Source: a candidate division WWE3 bacterium CG_4_9_14_3_um_filter_43_9 (lineage in GTDB: Bacteria > Patescibacteriota > CPR3 > GCA-002780085). Taken from it: a stretch of DNA of 11,537 nt. Where the stretch lies: the NCBI GenBank assembly GCA_002791435.1, contig PFXB01000043.1, positions 1 to 11,537 on the forward strand. The letters are read 5' to 3'. Of the stretch, positions 1-6,299 are shown piece by piece; the first letter of the stretch is position 1, and the number at the start of each line of letters is the position of its first letter. The notes below the pieces were generated by a model. It was not told the origin of the DNA, did not search any database, and was given only the letters and a program-made list of their open reading frames with translations. The position numbers were made by a program, and so were the translations under genes.

Positions 1-5
1 AGTCG

Positions 6-22
6 CCCGCCGATTCGGCGGG
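6..22. repeat. GC-rich palindrome, fragment of a dispersed repeat
   Basis: The sequence CCCGCCGA-T-TCGGCGGG is a perfect inverted repeat with 8-base arms and a one-base centre. A close copy (16 of 18 positions including the next base) lies at 1429-1446 inside the repeat element between tuf and rpsJ. It is therefore probably the end of a dispersed intergenic repeat cut by the window edge. No T-tract follows it, so it does not look like an intrinsic terminator for an upstream gene. Confidence 0.5.
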
Positions 23-40
23 AACCTGCGATTTCAGAGT

Positions 41-132
41 ACCACGGCGTAAAGCCTGTGGGAATCTATAATTTAAAAAATCCGAAACTCTAGTAGACGT
101 TTTCATTATAAAAACACGGAGGTTAAACAAAA
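41..132 (+). promoter_or_regulatory. tuf leader with bulged hairpin and strong RBS
   Basis: The arms CCAC (42-45) and GTGG (58-61), continued by GGC (46-48) and GCC (54-56), form a 7-pair hairpin with one bulged T (57) and loop GTAAA. Downstream are TTTAAAAAAT (72-81), a block at 84-95 resembling GAAACTCTAGTA, and GTTTT (99-103). The same hairpin design and the same blocks occur before rpsJ (1660-1742). A strong Shine-Dalgarno GGAGG (118-122) lies 10 bases before the ATG. No convincing -35/-10 pair is visible. Whether this is a protein-binding leader, a DNA operator or part of a promoter cannot be told from one sequence. Confidence 0.45.
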
Positions 133-1341
133 ATGGCAGAAAAGGAAAAATTTGAAAGAACCAAGCCTCACAAAAATGTAGGTACCATTGGGCACGTTGA
201 TCATGGCAAAACGACCCTGACTGCGGCAATCACCAAAGTTTTGGAAGGCGAAAAGCTAGCTCAATTCCGCTCCTTTGATTCGATCGACAACGCTCCTGAA
301 GAAAAAGAAAGAGGAGTTACGATTGCCATTACTCATGTTGAGTATAATACCCCCAAATTTCATTATGCTCATATTGATTGCCCGGGGCACGCCGACTATA
401 TCAAGAATATGATTACTGGTGCAGCCCAGATGGATGGGGCTATTTTGGTTGTGTCGGCCGCGGACGGACCCATGCCTCAGACGCGTGAGCATATTCTTTT
501 AGCCAGACAAGTAGGTGTTCCCAAGATTGTCGTCTTTTTAAATAAAGTAGATATGGTGGAAGACCCGGAACTTTTAGATTTAGTAGAGATGGAGATCCGG
601 GAACTCCTCACCAAATACGAATTTCCGGGCGATGAAATTCCCATTATCAGAGGCTCTGCCCTGAAAGTTTTAGAAGCCGCGGATGTGACCAACAAGGAAG
701 ATAAATGGGTCAAAGCGATCTGGGATTTGATAGCCGCCTTAGATGATTATATTCCGGTTCCGGTGCGGCCGGTTGACAAGCCTTTTTTAATGCCGGTTGA
801 AGATGTCTTTTCTATCTCCGGCAGGGGTACGGTTGCCACTGGTAGGATTGAGCGCGGTAAGGTCCATATTAACGATGAAGTTGAAATCGTGGGTATTAGG
901 GATACGGTCAAAAAGTGTGTCGTGACCGGAGTTGAAATGTTTAAGAAAATTTTGGATGAAGGTCAGGCGGGAGATAACGTTGGTTGTTTGTTGCGCGGGG
1001 TTGAAAGAACCGATATCGAAAGAGGAATGGTTTTAGCAGCTCCGGGATCGGTCAAGGCGCATACTGAATTTGAAGCCGGAGTCTATATTTTAACCAAAGA
1101 AGAAGGCGGAAGACACACCCCGTTCTTTAAGGGATACAGGCCGCAGTTTTATCTGCGCACCACTGACGTTACCGGAGAGGTTGAATTGCCTCAGGGGGTA
1201 GAAATGATCATGCCGGGAGACAATATTAAACTCAAGGGTAAGTTAATCCAGCCGGTGGCCTTGGAGGAGGGTTTACATTTTGCCATCCGAGAAGGCGGAC
1301 ATACGGTCGGAGCTGGGGTAATTGCCAAAGTTATCGCTTGA
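133..1341 (+). CDS. tuf: Translation elongation factor Tu (EF-Tu)
   Basis: EF-Tu is the cytoplasmic GTPase that carries aminoacyl-tRNA to the ribosomal A site. The 402-residue protein is full length for the family. GTPase motifs are all present: P-loop GHVDHGKT (20-27), switch I Thr63 in RGVTI (60-64), DCPGH (82-86, with catalytic-type His86), NKVD (137-140) and SAL (175-177). Domain 2 runs from about 215 to 310 ([13 protein letters not shown] at 230-242) and domain 3 to the end ([16 protein letters not shown], then the [11 protein letters not shown] terminus). The ATG has GGAGG 10 bases upstream. tuf heads the cluster directly before rpsJ, with a 401-base gap; whether fusA lies upstream is outside the window. 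Its leader resembles that of rpsJ, suggesting shared control. Confidence 0.99.
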   Translation: MAEKEKFERTKPHKNVGTIGHVDHGKTTLTAAITKVLEGEKLAQFRSFDSIDNAPEEKERGVTIAITHVEYNTPKFHYAHIDCPGHADYIKNMITGAAQMDGAILVVSAADGPMPQTREHILLARQVGVPKIVVFLNKVDMVEDPELLDLVEMEIRELLTKYEFPGDEIPIIRGSALKVLEAADVTNKEDKWVKAIWDLIAALDDYIPVPVRPVDKPFLMPVEDVFSISGRGTVATGRIERGKVHINDEVEIVGIRDTVKKCVVTGVEMFKKILDEGQAGDNVGCLLRGVERTDIERGMVLAAPGSVKAHTEFEAGVYILTKEEGGRHTPFFKGYRPQFYLRTTDVTGEVELPQGVEMIMPGDNIKLKGKLIQPVALEEGLHFAIREGGHTVGAGVIAKVIA

Positions 1342-1347
1342 AGTTGC

Positions 1348-1401
1348 AAGGCAGGGATTTTTAATATATTGGGTTGTTAGAACAACTGATCATCCCGCCT
1401 T
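1348..1401 (+). other. Hairpin downstream of tuf
   Basis: AAGGC-A-GGGA (1348-1357) pairs with TCCCGCCTT (1393-1401) with one bulged A. The enclosed loop contains a smaller perfect dyad, GTTGTT (1373-1378) with AACAAC (1381-1386). The structure starts 7 bases after the tuf stop. The only T-run is inside the loop and none follows the stem, so it is not a standard intrinsic terminator. It could stabilise the tuf mRNA 3' end, but that is conjecture. Confidence 0.35.
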
Positions 1402-1409
1402 CCGTCAGT

Positions 1410-1568
1410 GTCATCCTGAACTTGCCTGCCCGCCGAATCGGAGGGATTCAGGATCCCGTTGGGAGGTAAGCGCGGAAAGCTAAGCCTAAACAGAGCGGAG
1501 AATGAGGACAACCAGAGGGATTCCTCGACGGAGTTTACCCTGAGCGCAGTCGAAGGGCTCGGAATGAC
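1410..1568. repeat. Dispersed intergenic repeat element (tuf-rpsJ copy)
   Basis: About 159 bases are bounded by imperfect inverted ends, GTCATCCTG (1410-1418) and CGGAATGAC (1560-1568), matching at 7 of 9 positions. Inside, ATCCTGAA (1413-1420) and TTCAGGAT (1447-1454) form a perfect inner inverted repeat around the GC-rich block 1429-1446, which also occurs at 6-23. The block 1537-1557 (ACCCTGAG, then TCGAAGGG) recurs at 8661-8680, and the GTCAT(C/T)CTGA end recurs at 7616 and 8649. Short open frames on both strands here resemble no protein family I know and follow the repeat. It is probably a non-autonomous (MITE or REP-like) element. Confidence 0.6.
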
Positions 1569-1586
1569 CATAAAAAGGGTCGAGCA

Positions 1587-1613
1587 TGATCGGTACGATC
1601 AAAACTCTGTTTT
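1587..1613. other. Two adjacent small dyads upstream of rpsJ
   Basis: TGATCG (1587-1592) and CGATCA (1596-1601) form a perfect dyad around GTA. The next bases, AAAAC (1601-1605) and GTTTT (1609-1613), form a second dyad around TCT. They lie between the repeat element and the rpsJ leader. A dyad of this size could be an operator, but no promoter with good boxes is evident beside it and no copy is seen elsewhere in the window. Confidence 0.2.
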
Positions 1614-1659
1614 TAAAGGACTATACCAAAAAGTCAGGAAAGAGAGAGAATGACAAAAC

Positions 1660-1742
1660 ACCACGACTAAAAGGTTTGTGGCAGTTTTAAAAAATTATAT
1701 GAGAATCTATCAGTTTGTTTTAGGATTTAAGGTAAAGACACA
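1660..1742 (+). promoter_or_regulatory. rpsJ leader resembling the tuf leader
   Basis: CCAC (1661-1664) and GTGG (1678-1681) form the outer stem. GAC (1665-1667) and GTT (1674-1676) continue it with one G-T pair, leaving a single bulged T (1677) exactly as in the tuf leader. The inner pairs differ between the copies but still pair. TTTAAAAAAT (1686-1695), GAGAATCTAT (1701-1710) and GTTTT (1717-1721) follow; the hairpin-to-GTTTT distance is 56 bases here and 57 before tuf. An AAGGT Shine-Dalgarno (1729-1733) precedes the rpsJ ATG by 9 bases. Confidence 0.45.
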
Positions 1743-2051
1743 ATGACTAAAGGGCGAATTCGCGTTCGTTTAAAATCTTATGACGCAAGGGTAATTGATC
1801 AGACAGCTGAGGAAATTGTAGATACAGCCATCCGAACCGGAGCCAAAGTGGCGGGTCCGGTGCCTTTACCTACCGAAAAGAAAAGATTCACGGTTATCAG
1901 AGGACCTCATATTCATAAAGATTCGCGTGAACACTTTGAGATGAAGATTCATAAGCGCTTAATCGATATTTTAGAACCAACTTCGAAGACCATCGATTCT
2001 TTGATGCACCTAGACTTACCGGCCGGAGTGGATATTGAAATTAAATATTGA
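1743..2051 (+). CDS. rpsJ: 30S ribosomal protein S10 (uS10)
   Basis: S10 is a head protein of the 30S subunit; in many bacteria it also acts as NusE in antitermination complexes. The 102-residue length matches the family. Hallmarks are visible in order: [15 protein letters not shown] near the N terminus, then [14 protein letters not shown], the [12 protein letters not shown] loop region that enters the head, [11 protein letters not shown], and the terminal [11 protein letters not shown]. The ATG has AAGGT 9 bases upstream. It is set apart from tuf by 401 bases and from rplC by a 140-base gap with a terminator-like hairpin, so rpsJ may be expressed partly as a separate unit from the rest of the S10 operon. 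Confidence 0.98.
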   Translation: MTKGRIRVRLKSYDARVIDQTAEEIVDTAIRTGAKVAGPVPLPTEKKRFTVIRGPHIHKDSREHFEMKIHKRLIDILEPTSKTIDSLMHLDLPAGVDIEIKY

Positions 2052-2065
2052 TTTGGTTAGATAAT
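2035..2065 (+). promoter_or_regulatory. Weak candidate promoter before the rplC leader
   Basis: TTGAAA (2035-2040) and GATAAT (2060-2065) resemble -35 and -10 boxes, but the 19-base spacer is longer than the usual 17. If used, transcription would begin around 2070-2074, right at the first arm of the leader structure that follows. The sequence also encodes the end of rpsJ, and AT-rich DNA produces such matches by chance. Confidence 0.2.
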
Positions 2066-2069
2066 TCTA

Positions 2070-2137
2070 CTCTCAAGGGGGAAAAATTTGCCCATAGAGT
2101 TGTAACTTTTTTTAAGTATTAGGTCTATATTTGAGAG
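2070..2137 (+). promoter_or_regulatory. Possible structured RNA leader of rplC
   Basis: CTCTCAA (2070-2076) and TTGAGAG (2131-2137) are perfect 7-base complements that would close a domain of about 54 bases. Within it, a G-run at 2077-2081 can pair with CCC at 2091-2093 (plus AAA with TTT), and ACTT (2105-2108) can pair with AAGT (2114-2117). The closing arm ends two bases before the terminator-like hairpin at 2139. A closed domain followed by a terminator is the layout of cis-acting RNA leaders such as riboswitches and r-protein attenuators. I do not recognise a known family, and only comparison with relatives can show whether the pairing is conserved. Confidence 0.35.
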
Positions 2138-2138
2138 G

Positions 2139-2173
2139 GAAGTGATTCGTTTTTAAACGGATTACTTCTTTTT
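2139..2173 (+). terminator. Intrinsic-terminator-like hairpin between rpsJ and rplC
   Basis: The left arm 2139-2151 (GAAGTGATTCGTT) pairs with 2156-2168 (AACGGATTACTTC) through 13 pairs, two of them G-T, around loop TTTA. Five T residues (2169-2173) follow directly. This is the form of a rho-independent terminator on the + strand; on the - strand no T-tract follows. It ends 18 bases before the rplC ATG, within an operon that must be read through. It therefore acts either as a partial terminator or as a regulated attenuator, or rplC has another promoter. The stem is AT-rich, so its strength is uncertain. Confidence 0.6.
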
Positions 2174-2191
2174 CAATAGAAAAGCTTTACG

Positions 2192-2815
2192 ATGATCGAA
2201 GGTTTAATCGGACGTAAAATAGAAATGTCTCAGGTTTTCACCGAGGAGGGTGCGGCTGTTCCCGTTACCACTTTGGAGGTTGGGCCGTGCATCGTTACTC
2301 AAGTTAAAACCCAAGAAAAAGATGGCTATGAAGTTTGTCAGGTCGGGTTTGGCAATCTGAAACCGAAGCTTCTTAAAAAGCCGCAGATGGGCCATTTTAA
2401 AAACATAAAACAAAAACCTCGCTTTCTGGCAGAATTCAAAATGATCAAAGAAGGTGATGTTAAAGTCGGCCAAAAAATTCATTTAACCGAAGTCTTCCAG
2501 GTTGGGGAAGAAGTTTGCGTTATGGGTCGATCGAAAGGAAAGGGTTTTGCCGGAGTAGTGAAAAGATGGGGTTTTGCCGGTGGGCCTAAAACTCATGGTC
2601 AATCTGACAGGTTGCGTGCTCCGGGGTCGATCGGTTCCACCACCACCCCAGGCAGAGTGTATAAAGGTAAAAAAATGGCCGGGAGAATGGGCGGAAAAAG
2701 AGTAACTACCAAGGGACTCAAGGTCATCGCGATTGATGACAAGAATAATCTTCTGAGCATCAGTGGTGCTGTGCCTGGCCATCGGAATGCGATCGTGTAC
2801 TTAAAGAAACAATAA
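2192..2815 (+). CDS. rplC: 50S ribosomal protein L3 (uL3)
   Basis: L3 is an early-assembling 50S protein whose loop reaches towards the peptidyl-transferase centre. The 207 residues match the family. The N terminus MIEGLIGRKIEMSQVF fits the usual L3 start. The central block contains SKGKGFAGVVKRWGFAGG and THG, then RAPGSIGSTTTPGRVYKGKKMAGRMG and the terminal GAVPGHRN region. At the site where E. coli L3 has its methylated glutamine (SIGQNQTPG, from memory), this protein reads SIGSTTTPG, so that PrmB target appears absent. No Shine-Dalgarno precedes the ATG (upstream AAAAGCTTTACG), unlike most genes here. A structured gap with a terminator-like hairpin precedes it. Confidence 0.98.
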   Translation: MIEGLIGRKIEMSQVFTEEGAAVPVTTLEVGPCIVTQVKTQEKDGYEVCQVGFGNLKPKLLKKPQMGHFKNIKQKPRFLAEFKMIKEGDVKVGQKIHLTEVFQVGEEVCVMGRSKGKGFAGVVKRWGFAGGPKTHGQSDRLRAPGSIGSTTTPGRVYKGKKMAGRMGGKRVTTKGLKVIAIDDKNNLLSISGAVPGHRNAIVYLKKQ

Positions 2816-2861
2816 TAGACAGATTTAATTAAAAAACAGACCAAGGCAGGTCAAAAAACGA

Positions 2862-2913
2862 TAAACCAAGCGAGATTCTTCAAAGTTGAAACATCTGAAT
2901 CGTAATCGGTTTA
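2862..2913 (+). promoter_or_regulatory. Tiered hairpin in the rplC-rplD gap
   Basis: TAAACC (2862-2867) pairs with GGTTTA (2908-2913). After an internal loop of six bases on each side, GATTC (2874-2878) pairs with GAATC (2897-2901). Inside, TTCAA (2879-2883) pairs with TTGAA (2886-2890). Just upstream GACC (2839-2842) and GGTC (2849-2852) form a minor dyad. The hairpin ends 15 bases before the rplD ATG, and no Shine-Dalgarno is visible in between. No T-tract follows. L4 is the known autogenous repressor of the S10 operon in E. coli, so an L4-related role is a guess worth testing. The rest of the 113-base gap shows nothing. Confidence 0.35.
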
Positions 2914-2928
2914 TTTGAAAAACTATTT

Positions 2929-3693
2929 ATGAAGGAACCTAAAGCTAATCTTTACAAATCCAGCGGAGAGTTGGTCGAAGAAATAAAACTTGAACCGAGA
3001 ATTTTTGGCGTTGAATTCAATCCGACCTTAATTGCTCAGGCAGTAAGGGTTTATCTTGCCAATCAAAGACAAGGAACAGCTCGCACCAAAACCCGAGGAG
3101 ATGTGTCTGGCGGTGGGAAAAAACCCTGGAAGCAAAAGGGAACCGGCAGGGCCCGACAGGGTTCGACCCGCTCGCCACTTTGGACCAAGGGCGGGGTTGC
3201 CCATGGACCTAAGAACAGGGACTACTCTTTAAAAATAAATAAACTCATGAGGAGAAAGGCTTTATTTTCAGCTCTTTCCACCAAAGTCGCGGATAAAAAG
3301 ACATTCATCCTAGAAGGTTTAAAACTGCCTCAGATAAAAACCCAAATGCTGGTAAAAATCTTTAAAAACCTCAAATTGGAAAAATCGAAGCTCTTAGTCC
3401 TGCCCGAAACAGACAAAACAATTTATCTTTCTGCCAGGAATATTCCCGAGGTAGAGACAGTTTTAGCTGGCGATTTAAACGCTTATGTCGTTTTTAAAAA
3501 TCAAAATATTATTTTACTCAAAGAAAGTTTGGCAAAGTTAAATCAAGTTTTTTTAGCCGGGAAGAAGAAAGAAGAAAACACTTCAATTAAAGGTAAGATC
3601 GCCAAAACGGCGGACAGAAAGCCACGGTTATCCAAGATAACCAAAAAAGATAAGCCGAAAACCTCAAAGAGGCCAGAGCAAGGGTTACGATGA
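2929..3693 (+). CDS. rplD: 50S ribosomal protein L4 (uL4) with lysine-rich tail
   Basis: L4 binds 23S rRNA and lines the peptide exit tunnel with an extended loop. In E. coli it also represses the S10 operon. The tunnel loop is clear at residues 60-99: SGGGKKPWKQKGTGRARQG, then SPLW, GGVAHGP and NRDY. The globular part ends near residue 206. The total of 254 residues exceeds the usual 200-210 by roughly 45. The extra C-terminal part (about 210-254) is rich in Lys, Thr and Ser and looks disordered. No Shine-Dalgarno is seen before the ATG; a tiered hairpin lies just upstream. The stop overlaps the rplW start as ATGA, indicating translational coupling. Confidence 0.97.
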   Translation: MKEPKANLYKSSGELVEEIKLEPRIFGVEFNPTLIAQAVRVYLANQRQGTARTKTRGDVSGGGKKPWKQKGTGRARQGSTRSPLWTKGGVAHGPKNRDYSLKINKLMRRKALFSALSTKVADKKTFILEGLKLPQIKTQMLVKIFKNLKLEKSKLLVLPETDKTIYLSARNIPEVETVLAGDLNAYVVFKNQNIILLKESLAKLNQVFLAGKKKEENTSIKGKIAKTADRKPRLSKITKKDKPKTSKRPEQGLR

Positions 3694-3989
3694 GTGAAAT
3701 TCAAAATATATTACTAGGACCAGTCATTAGCGAAAAAAGCATTGATGAAACTGCCCGCAATCAATATACTTTTTGGGTTTCCAAAAACGCGACCAAAAGG
3801 CAAATTGCCCAAGCTGTTGAATTGCAATTCAAAGTTGACGTTTTGGACGTAAAAGTTATCAATATCAGGGGTAAAAAAGTCCACTTTGGAAAAATAAGGA
3901 AAGAGGGCAAAAGGCAAGACAGGAGAAAATCGGTCGTGACCATCAAGCCCGATCAGAAAATTGAGATTTTTGAGACCGGGAGCAAATAA
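3690..3989 (+). CDS. rplW: 50S ribosomal protein L23 (uL23)
   Basis: L23 sits at the tunnel exit and is the docking site for trigger factor and signal recognition particle. The 99 residues match the family. Motifs include the N-terminal [49 protein letters not shown] in the alpha/beta core, and the basic loop [19 protein letters not shown]. The loop is followed by the final strand [14 protein letters not shown]. The ATG overlaps the rplD stop by four bases (ATGA), with AAGGG (3680-3684) as Shine-Dalgarno inside rplD. The stop overlaps the rplB start by one base (TAATG), so rplD, rplW and rplB appear translationally coupled. Confidence 0.97.
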   Translation: MSEIQNILLGPVISEKSIDETARNQYTFWVSKNATKRQIAQAVELQFKVDVLDVKVINIRGKKVHFGKIRKEGKRQDRRKSVVTIKPDQKIEIFETGSK

Positions 3990-4810
3990 TGGCGATTAAA
4001 AGATATCGACCGACAACAGCAGGACAAAGGCAAAAAACCGGGATTAGGTACGACATGTTTACCGCCAAAGATCCGGAGAAAAAGCTGACCCGGCCCTTGC
4101 CGAAGGTTTCGGCCCGCGGAATGAAAGGCCGAATTACTGTCCGACATCACGGTGGTAGAAGAAAAAGGCTTTATCGCGTTGTTGACTTTCGTCGTGACAA
4201 AATAAATATTAAAGCCCGGGTAGCGGAGATCGAGTATGATCCTAACCGCACAGCCTTTATTGCTCTTTTAAATTATTTTGATGGCGAAAAACGTTATATC
4301 CTGTCCCCGGAAGGGATAAAAGTCGGCGATATTTTAATGTCAGGGGAAGAGGCTGAGATAAAAACCGGCAACGCCCTTCCTTTGTCAAAAATACCAGCGG
4401 GGAGCATCGTCCATAATATTGAACTGGAGCCCGGGCAGGGAGCCAAAATGGTTCGTTCCGCAGGAAGTAGCGCGGTTTTAATGAGCAAAGAAGGAAAATA
4501 TGCTCAGCTTAAAATGCCTTCAGGTGAAATCCGTCTCGTGCTGCAACAGTGTTTAGCAACCTTGGGAGCGCTTACTAATCCGGATCATAAAAATATCAAA
4601 TTGGGTAAAGCCGGAAGATCGAGGTGGCTGGGAAGAAAGCCTAAGGTTCGTGGAGTTGCCATGCATCCCAATGCGCATCCCCACGGCGGTGGCGAAGGCA
4701 GATCGGGAACAGGTATGCCGCCCAAAACCCCTTGGGGGAAGCGGGCTTTTGGCAAAACTCGCCAGCCAGGGAAAAAATCAGATAGATTAATTGTAAAACG
4801 GAGAAAGTAA
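3989..4810 (+). CDS. rplB: 50S ribosomal protein L2 (uL2)
   Basis: L2 is needed for subunit joining and for a functional peptidyl-transferase centre. The 273 residues are typical. The N-terminal RNA-binding region includes [19 protein letters not shown] (45-63), followed by [23 protein letters not shown] and [20 protein letters not shown]. The C-terminal centre-proximal block is [18 protein letters not shown] (220-237). The essential histidine (His229 in E. coli) is present as His230. However, the bases encoding the usual N-P-V-D-H run read H-P-N-A-H here, so the conserved Asn, Val and Asp are replaced. The Shine-Dalgarno GGGAG (3978-3982) lies inside rplW, and the start overlaps the rplW stop by one base. 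Confidence 0.98.
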   Translation: MAIKRYRPTTAGQRQKTGIRYDMFTAKDPEKKLTRPLPKVSARGMKGRITVRHHGGRRKRLYRVVDFRRDKINIKARVAEIEYDPNRTAFIALLNYFDGEKRYILSPEGIKVGDILMSGEEAEIKTGNALPLSKIPAGSIVHNIELEPGQGAKMVRSAGSSAVLMSKEGKYAQLKMPSGEIRLVLQQCLATLGALTNPDHKNIKLGKAGRSRWLGRKPKVRGVAMHPNAHPHGGGEGRSGTGMPPKTPWGKRAFGKTRQPGKKSDRLIVKRRK

Positions 4811-4811
4811 A

Positions 4812-5129
4812 ATGGGTCGTAGCCGGAAAAAAGGACCATATGTAGATTCTAAACTAGCTCGTAAAGTCGAGAAGGTGAAACGTGGCGAAATAAAAGGAAA
4901 TATTCGCACTTGGGCGCGCAACTCCGACATTAGTCCGGAGATGGTTGGTTTAACAATCGAGATTCACAACGGAAAAATTTTTAATCCGGTTTTTATTTCC
5001 GAATCAATGGTTGGGCATAAATTAGGTGAGTTTTCGCCCACGCGGACGTTTCGTGGTCATAGCAAGAAGGGGAAGGTAGCGCGCGGTCAAGGATTGGCGC
5101 CTGAATTGAATGCACCCAAGAAGGAATAA
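4812..5129 (+). CDS. rpsS: 30S ribosomal protein S19 (uS19)
   Basis: S19 sits in the 30S head, contacts S13 and lies near the bridge to the 50S subunit. Family signatures run throughout: [15 protein letters not shown] at the N terminus, [25 protein letters not shown] in the middle, and [18 protein letters not shown] towards the end. At 105 residues it is about a dozen longer than the common 92, with a C-terminal extension after the TFRGH motif ([22 protein letters not shown] begins near residue 84). The Shine-Dalgarno GGAG (4800-4803) lies inside the end of rplB, 8 bases before the ATG. The gap from rplB is one base. Confidence 0.97.
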   Translation: MGRSRKKGPYVDSKLARKVEKVKRGEIKGNIRTWARNSDISPEMVGLTIEIHNGKIFNPVFISESMVGHKLGEFSPTRTFRGHSKKGKVARGQGLAPELNAPKKE

Positions 5130-5133
5130 ATAA

Positions 5134-5616
5134 ATGGAAGTCGTCAAAGCTCAAATTAAATATCTCAGAAAGTCACCCTCTAAAGTGGGGCCGGTGGTCC
5201 GACAGATCAAAGGGAGGACAGTCAACGAGGCTTTATCTTATCTCAAATTTATGGGGAAAGGATCGGCCAAGCCTTTATTTAAGTTGGTTGAATCAGCCGT
5301 AGCTAATGCTGAAAATAACTTTAATCTTAAAAGAGAGAACTTGAAAATTTTAAAGATCGAAGTTTTAAAAGGTCCGATGTTAAAAAGATGGCGTCCGCGT
5401 TCCAGAGGAATGGCACATCCGATTTTAAAGAAAAGCAGCCACATCAAGATCTATTTAACAAGTGTTGAAGATTTAAAGAAAAAAGCCCCAGCGGCGCGTA
5501 AAGGTGAGATAGCCAAACTTTCCTTATCGAAGGAAGCACCTCAAAAAGGCCAAAAGGATACCTTTAAGCCTAAAAAAGAAGAGAAGAACAAAAAGGAGGC
5601 AAAGAGTGGGTCATAA
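5134..5616 (+). CDS. rplV: 50S ribosomal protein L22 (uL22) with lysine-rich tail
   Basis: L22 binds 23S rRNA domains and sends a beta-hairpin into the exit tunnel, where macrolide-resistance changes occur. The core covers residues 1-110: LRKSPSKVGPVVRQIKGRTVNEAL, then VESAVANAENN (52-62), and the tunnel hairpin KRWRPRSRGMAHPILKKSSHI (84-104). The total of 160 residues is about 50 more than usual. The extra part from about 111 is a Lys/Glu/Ala-rich tail of low complexity. The Shine-Dalgarno AAGGA (5121-5125) overlaps the end of rpsS. The 3' end overlaps rpsC by 11 bases, and the tail codons carry the strong rpsC ribosome-binding site. Confidence 0.96.
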   Translation: MEVVKAQIKYLRKSPSKVGPVVRQIKGRTVNEALSYLKFMGKGSAKPLFKLVESAVANAENNFNLKRENLKILKIEVLKGPMLKRWRPRSRGMAHPILKKSSHIKIYLTSVEDLKKKAPAARKGEIAKLSLSKEAPQKGQKDTFKPKKEEKNKKEAKSGS

Positions 5617-6298
5617 AACTCATCCGGTAGGATTTCGCATCGGGACACAATTTCAATGGCAGTCAAACTGGTTTACTGAAAAAAATTATCTTGACTTTTT
5701 ACATGAAGACCTAAAAATTAGGAAATTTTTGGAAAAGAAGCTTCAAAAAGTTGGTCTGGATAGAGCGGAGATAGAACGTTCCTTAAAAAAAATCAAAATC
5801 AATATTTTCGTGGCTAAGCCGGGGATGGTAATCGGCAGGGCTGGTTCCGGAATTGAGGAAATCCGTAAACAATTAGAGAAAATCTCAGCCGGAAAAGTTC
5901 AGGTCTCAGTCTCGGAGGTTAAAACTCCAGATCTTTCGGCTAACCTTATTGCACATGATATCGCTCGCCAAATAGAAAGAAGACTTCCGGCCAAGAGAAT
6001 CTTAAATGGCATAGCCGAAAGAATCATGGGCGCTAAAGCTAAGGGGACAAGGCTTGAGGTTAATGGGAGGCTGGGAGGAGCAGAGATGGCGCGCACTGAA
6101 AAGATTGCTCGAGGATCAGTGCCTCTGCAGACCTTGAATGCGGAAATTGATTTTGCGAGAAGCACGGCCTTTACCAAATATGGGACAATCGGAGTTAAAG
6201 TTTGGATTAATCGAGGGATAAAATCGGTGAGAAAAAAGAATAAGGGTGGCAAGGAAAAGGCAAAAGCTGAAGCAACTGAAGAAAAAAGGATAAACTGA
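5606..6298 (+). CDS. rpsC: 30S ribosomal protein S3 (uS3), GTG start
   Basis: S3 forms part of the mRNA entry channel and contributes to the ribosome helicase activity. The start is GTG: it gives the canonical N terminus MGHKTHPVGFRIG, and AAGGAGG (5593-5599) lies 6 bases upstream, inside rplV. A KH domain is visible with VAKPGMVIGRAGSGIEEIRKQL, its GxxG loop being GRAG (77-80). The C-terminal domain has RRLPAKRILNG, GAKAKGTRLEVNGRLGGAEMART (about 142-164) and the final GTIGVKVWINRG. The 230 residues end in a short basic/acidic tail from about 207. It overlaps rplV by 11 bases and is separated from rplP by one base. Confidence 0.97.
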   Translation: MGHKTHPVGFRIGTQFQWQSNWFTEKNYLDFLHEDLKIRKFLEKKLQKVGLDRAEIERSLKKIKINIFVAKPGMVIGRAGSGIEEIRKQLEKISAGKVQVSVSEVKTPDLSANLIAHDIARQIERRLPAKRILNGIAERIMGAKAKGTRLEVNGRLGGAEMARTEKIARGSVPLQTLNAEIDFARSTAFTKYGTIGVKVWINRGIKSVRKKNKGGKEKAKAEATEEKRIN

Positions 6299-6299
6299 G

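Noticed and set aside
1377..1653. Short open frames of about 64 codons on both strands in the tuf-rpsJ gap
   Set aside because: They lie mostly within the dispersed repeat, resemble no known protein, and arise from the repeat's own symmetry.
1676..1701. TTGTGG ... TATATG as an rpsJ promoter
   Set aside because: The spacer is only 14 bases and both boxes overlap the leader hairpin and AT-rich block, so support is too weak.
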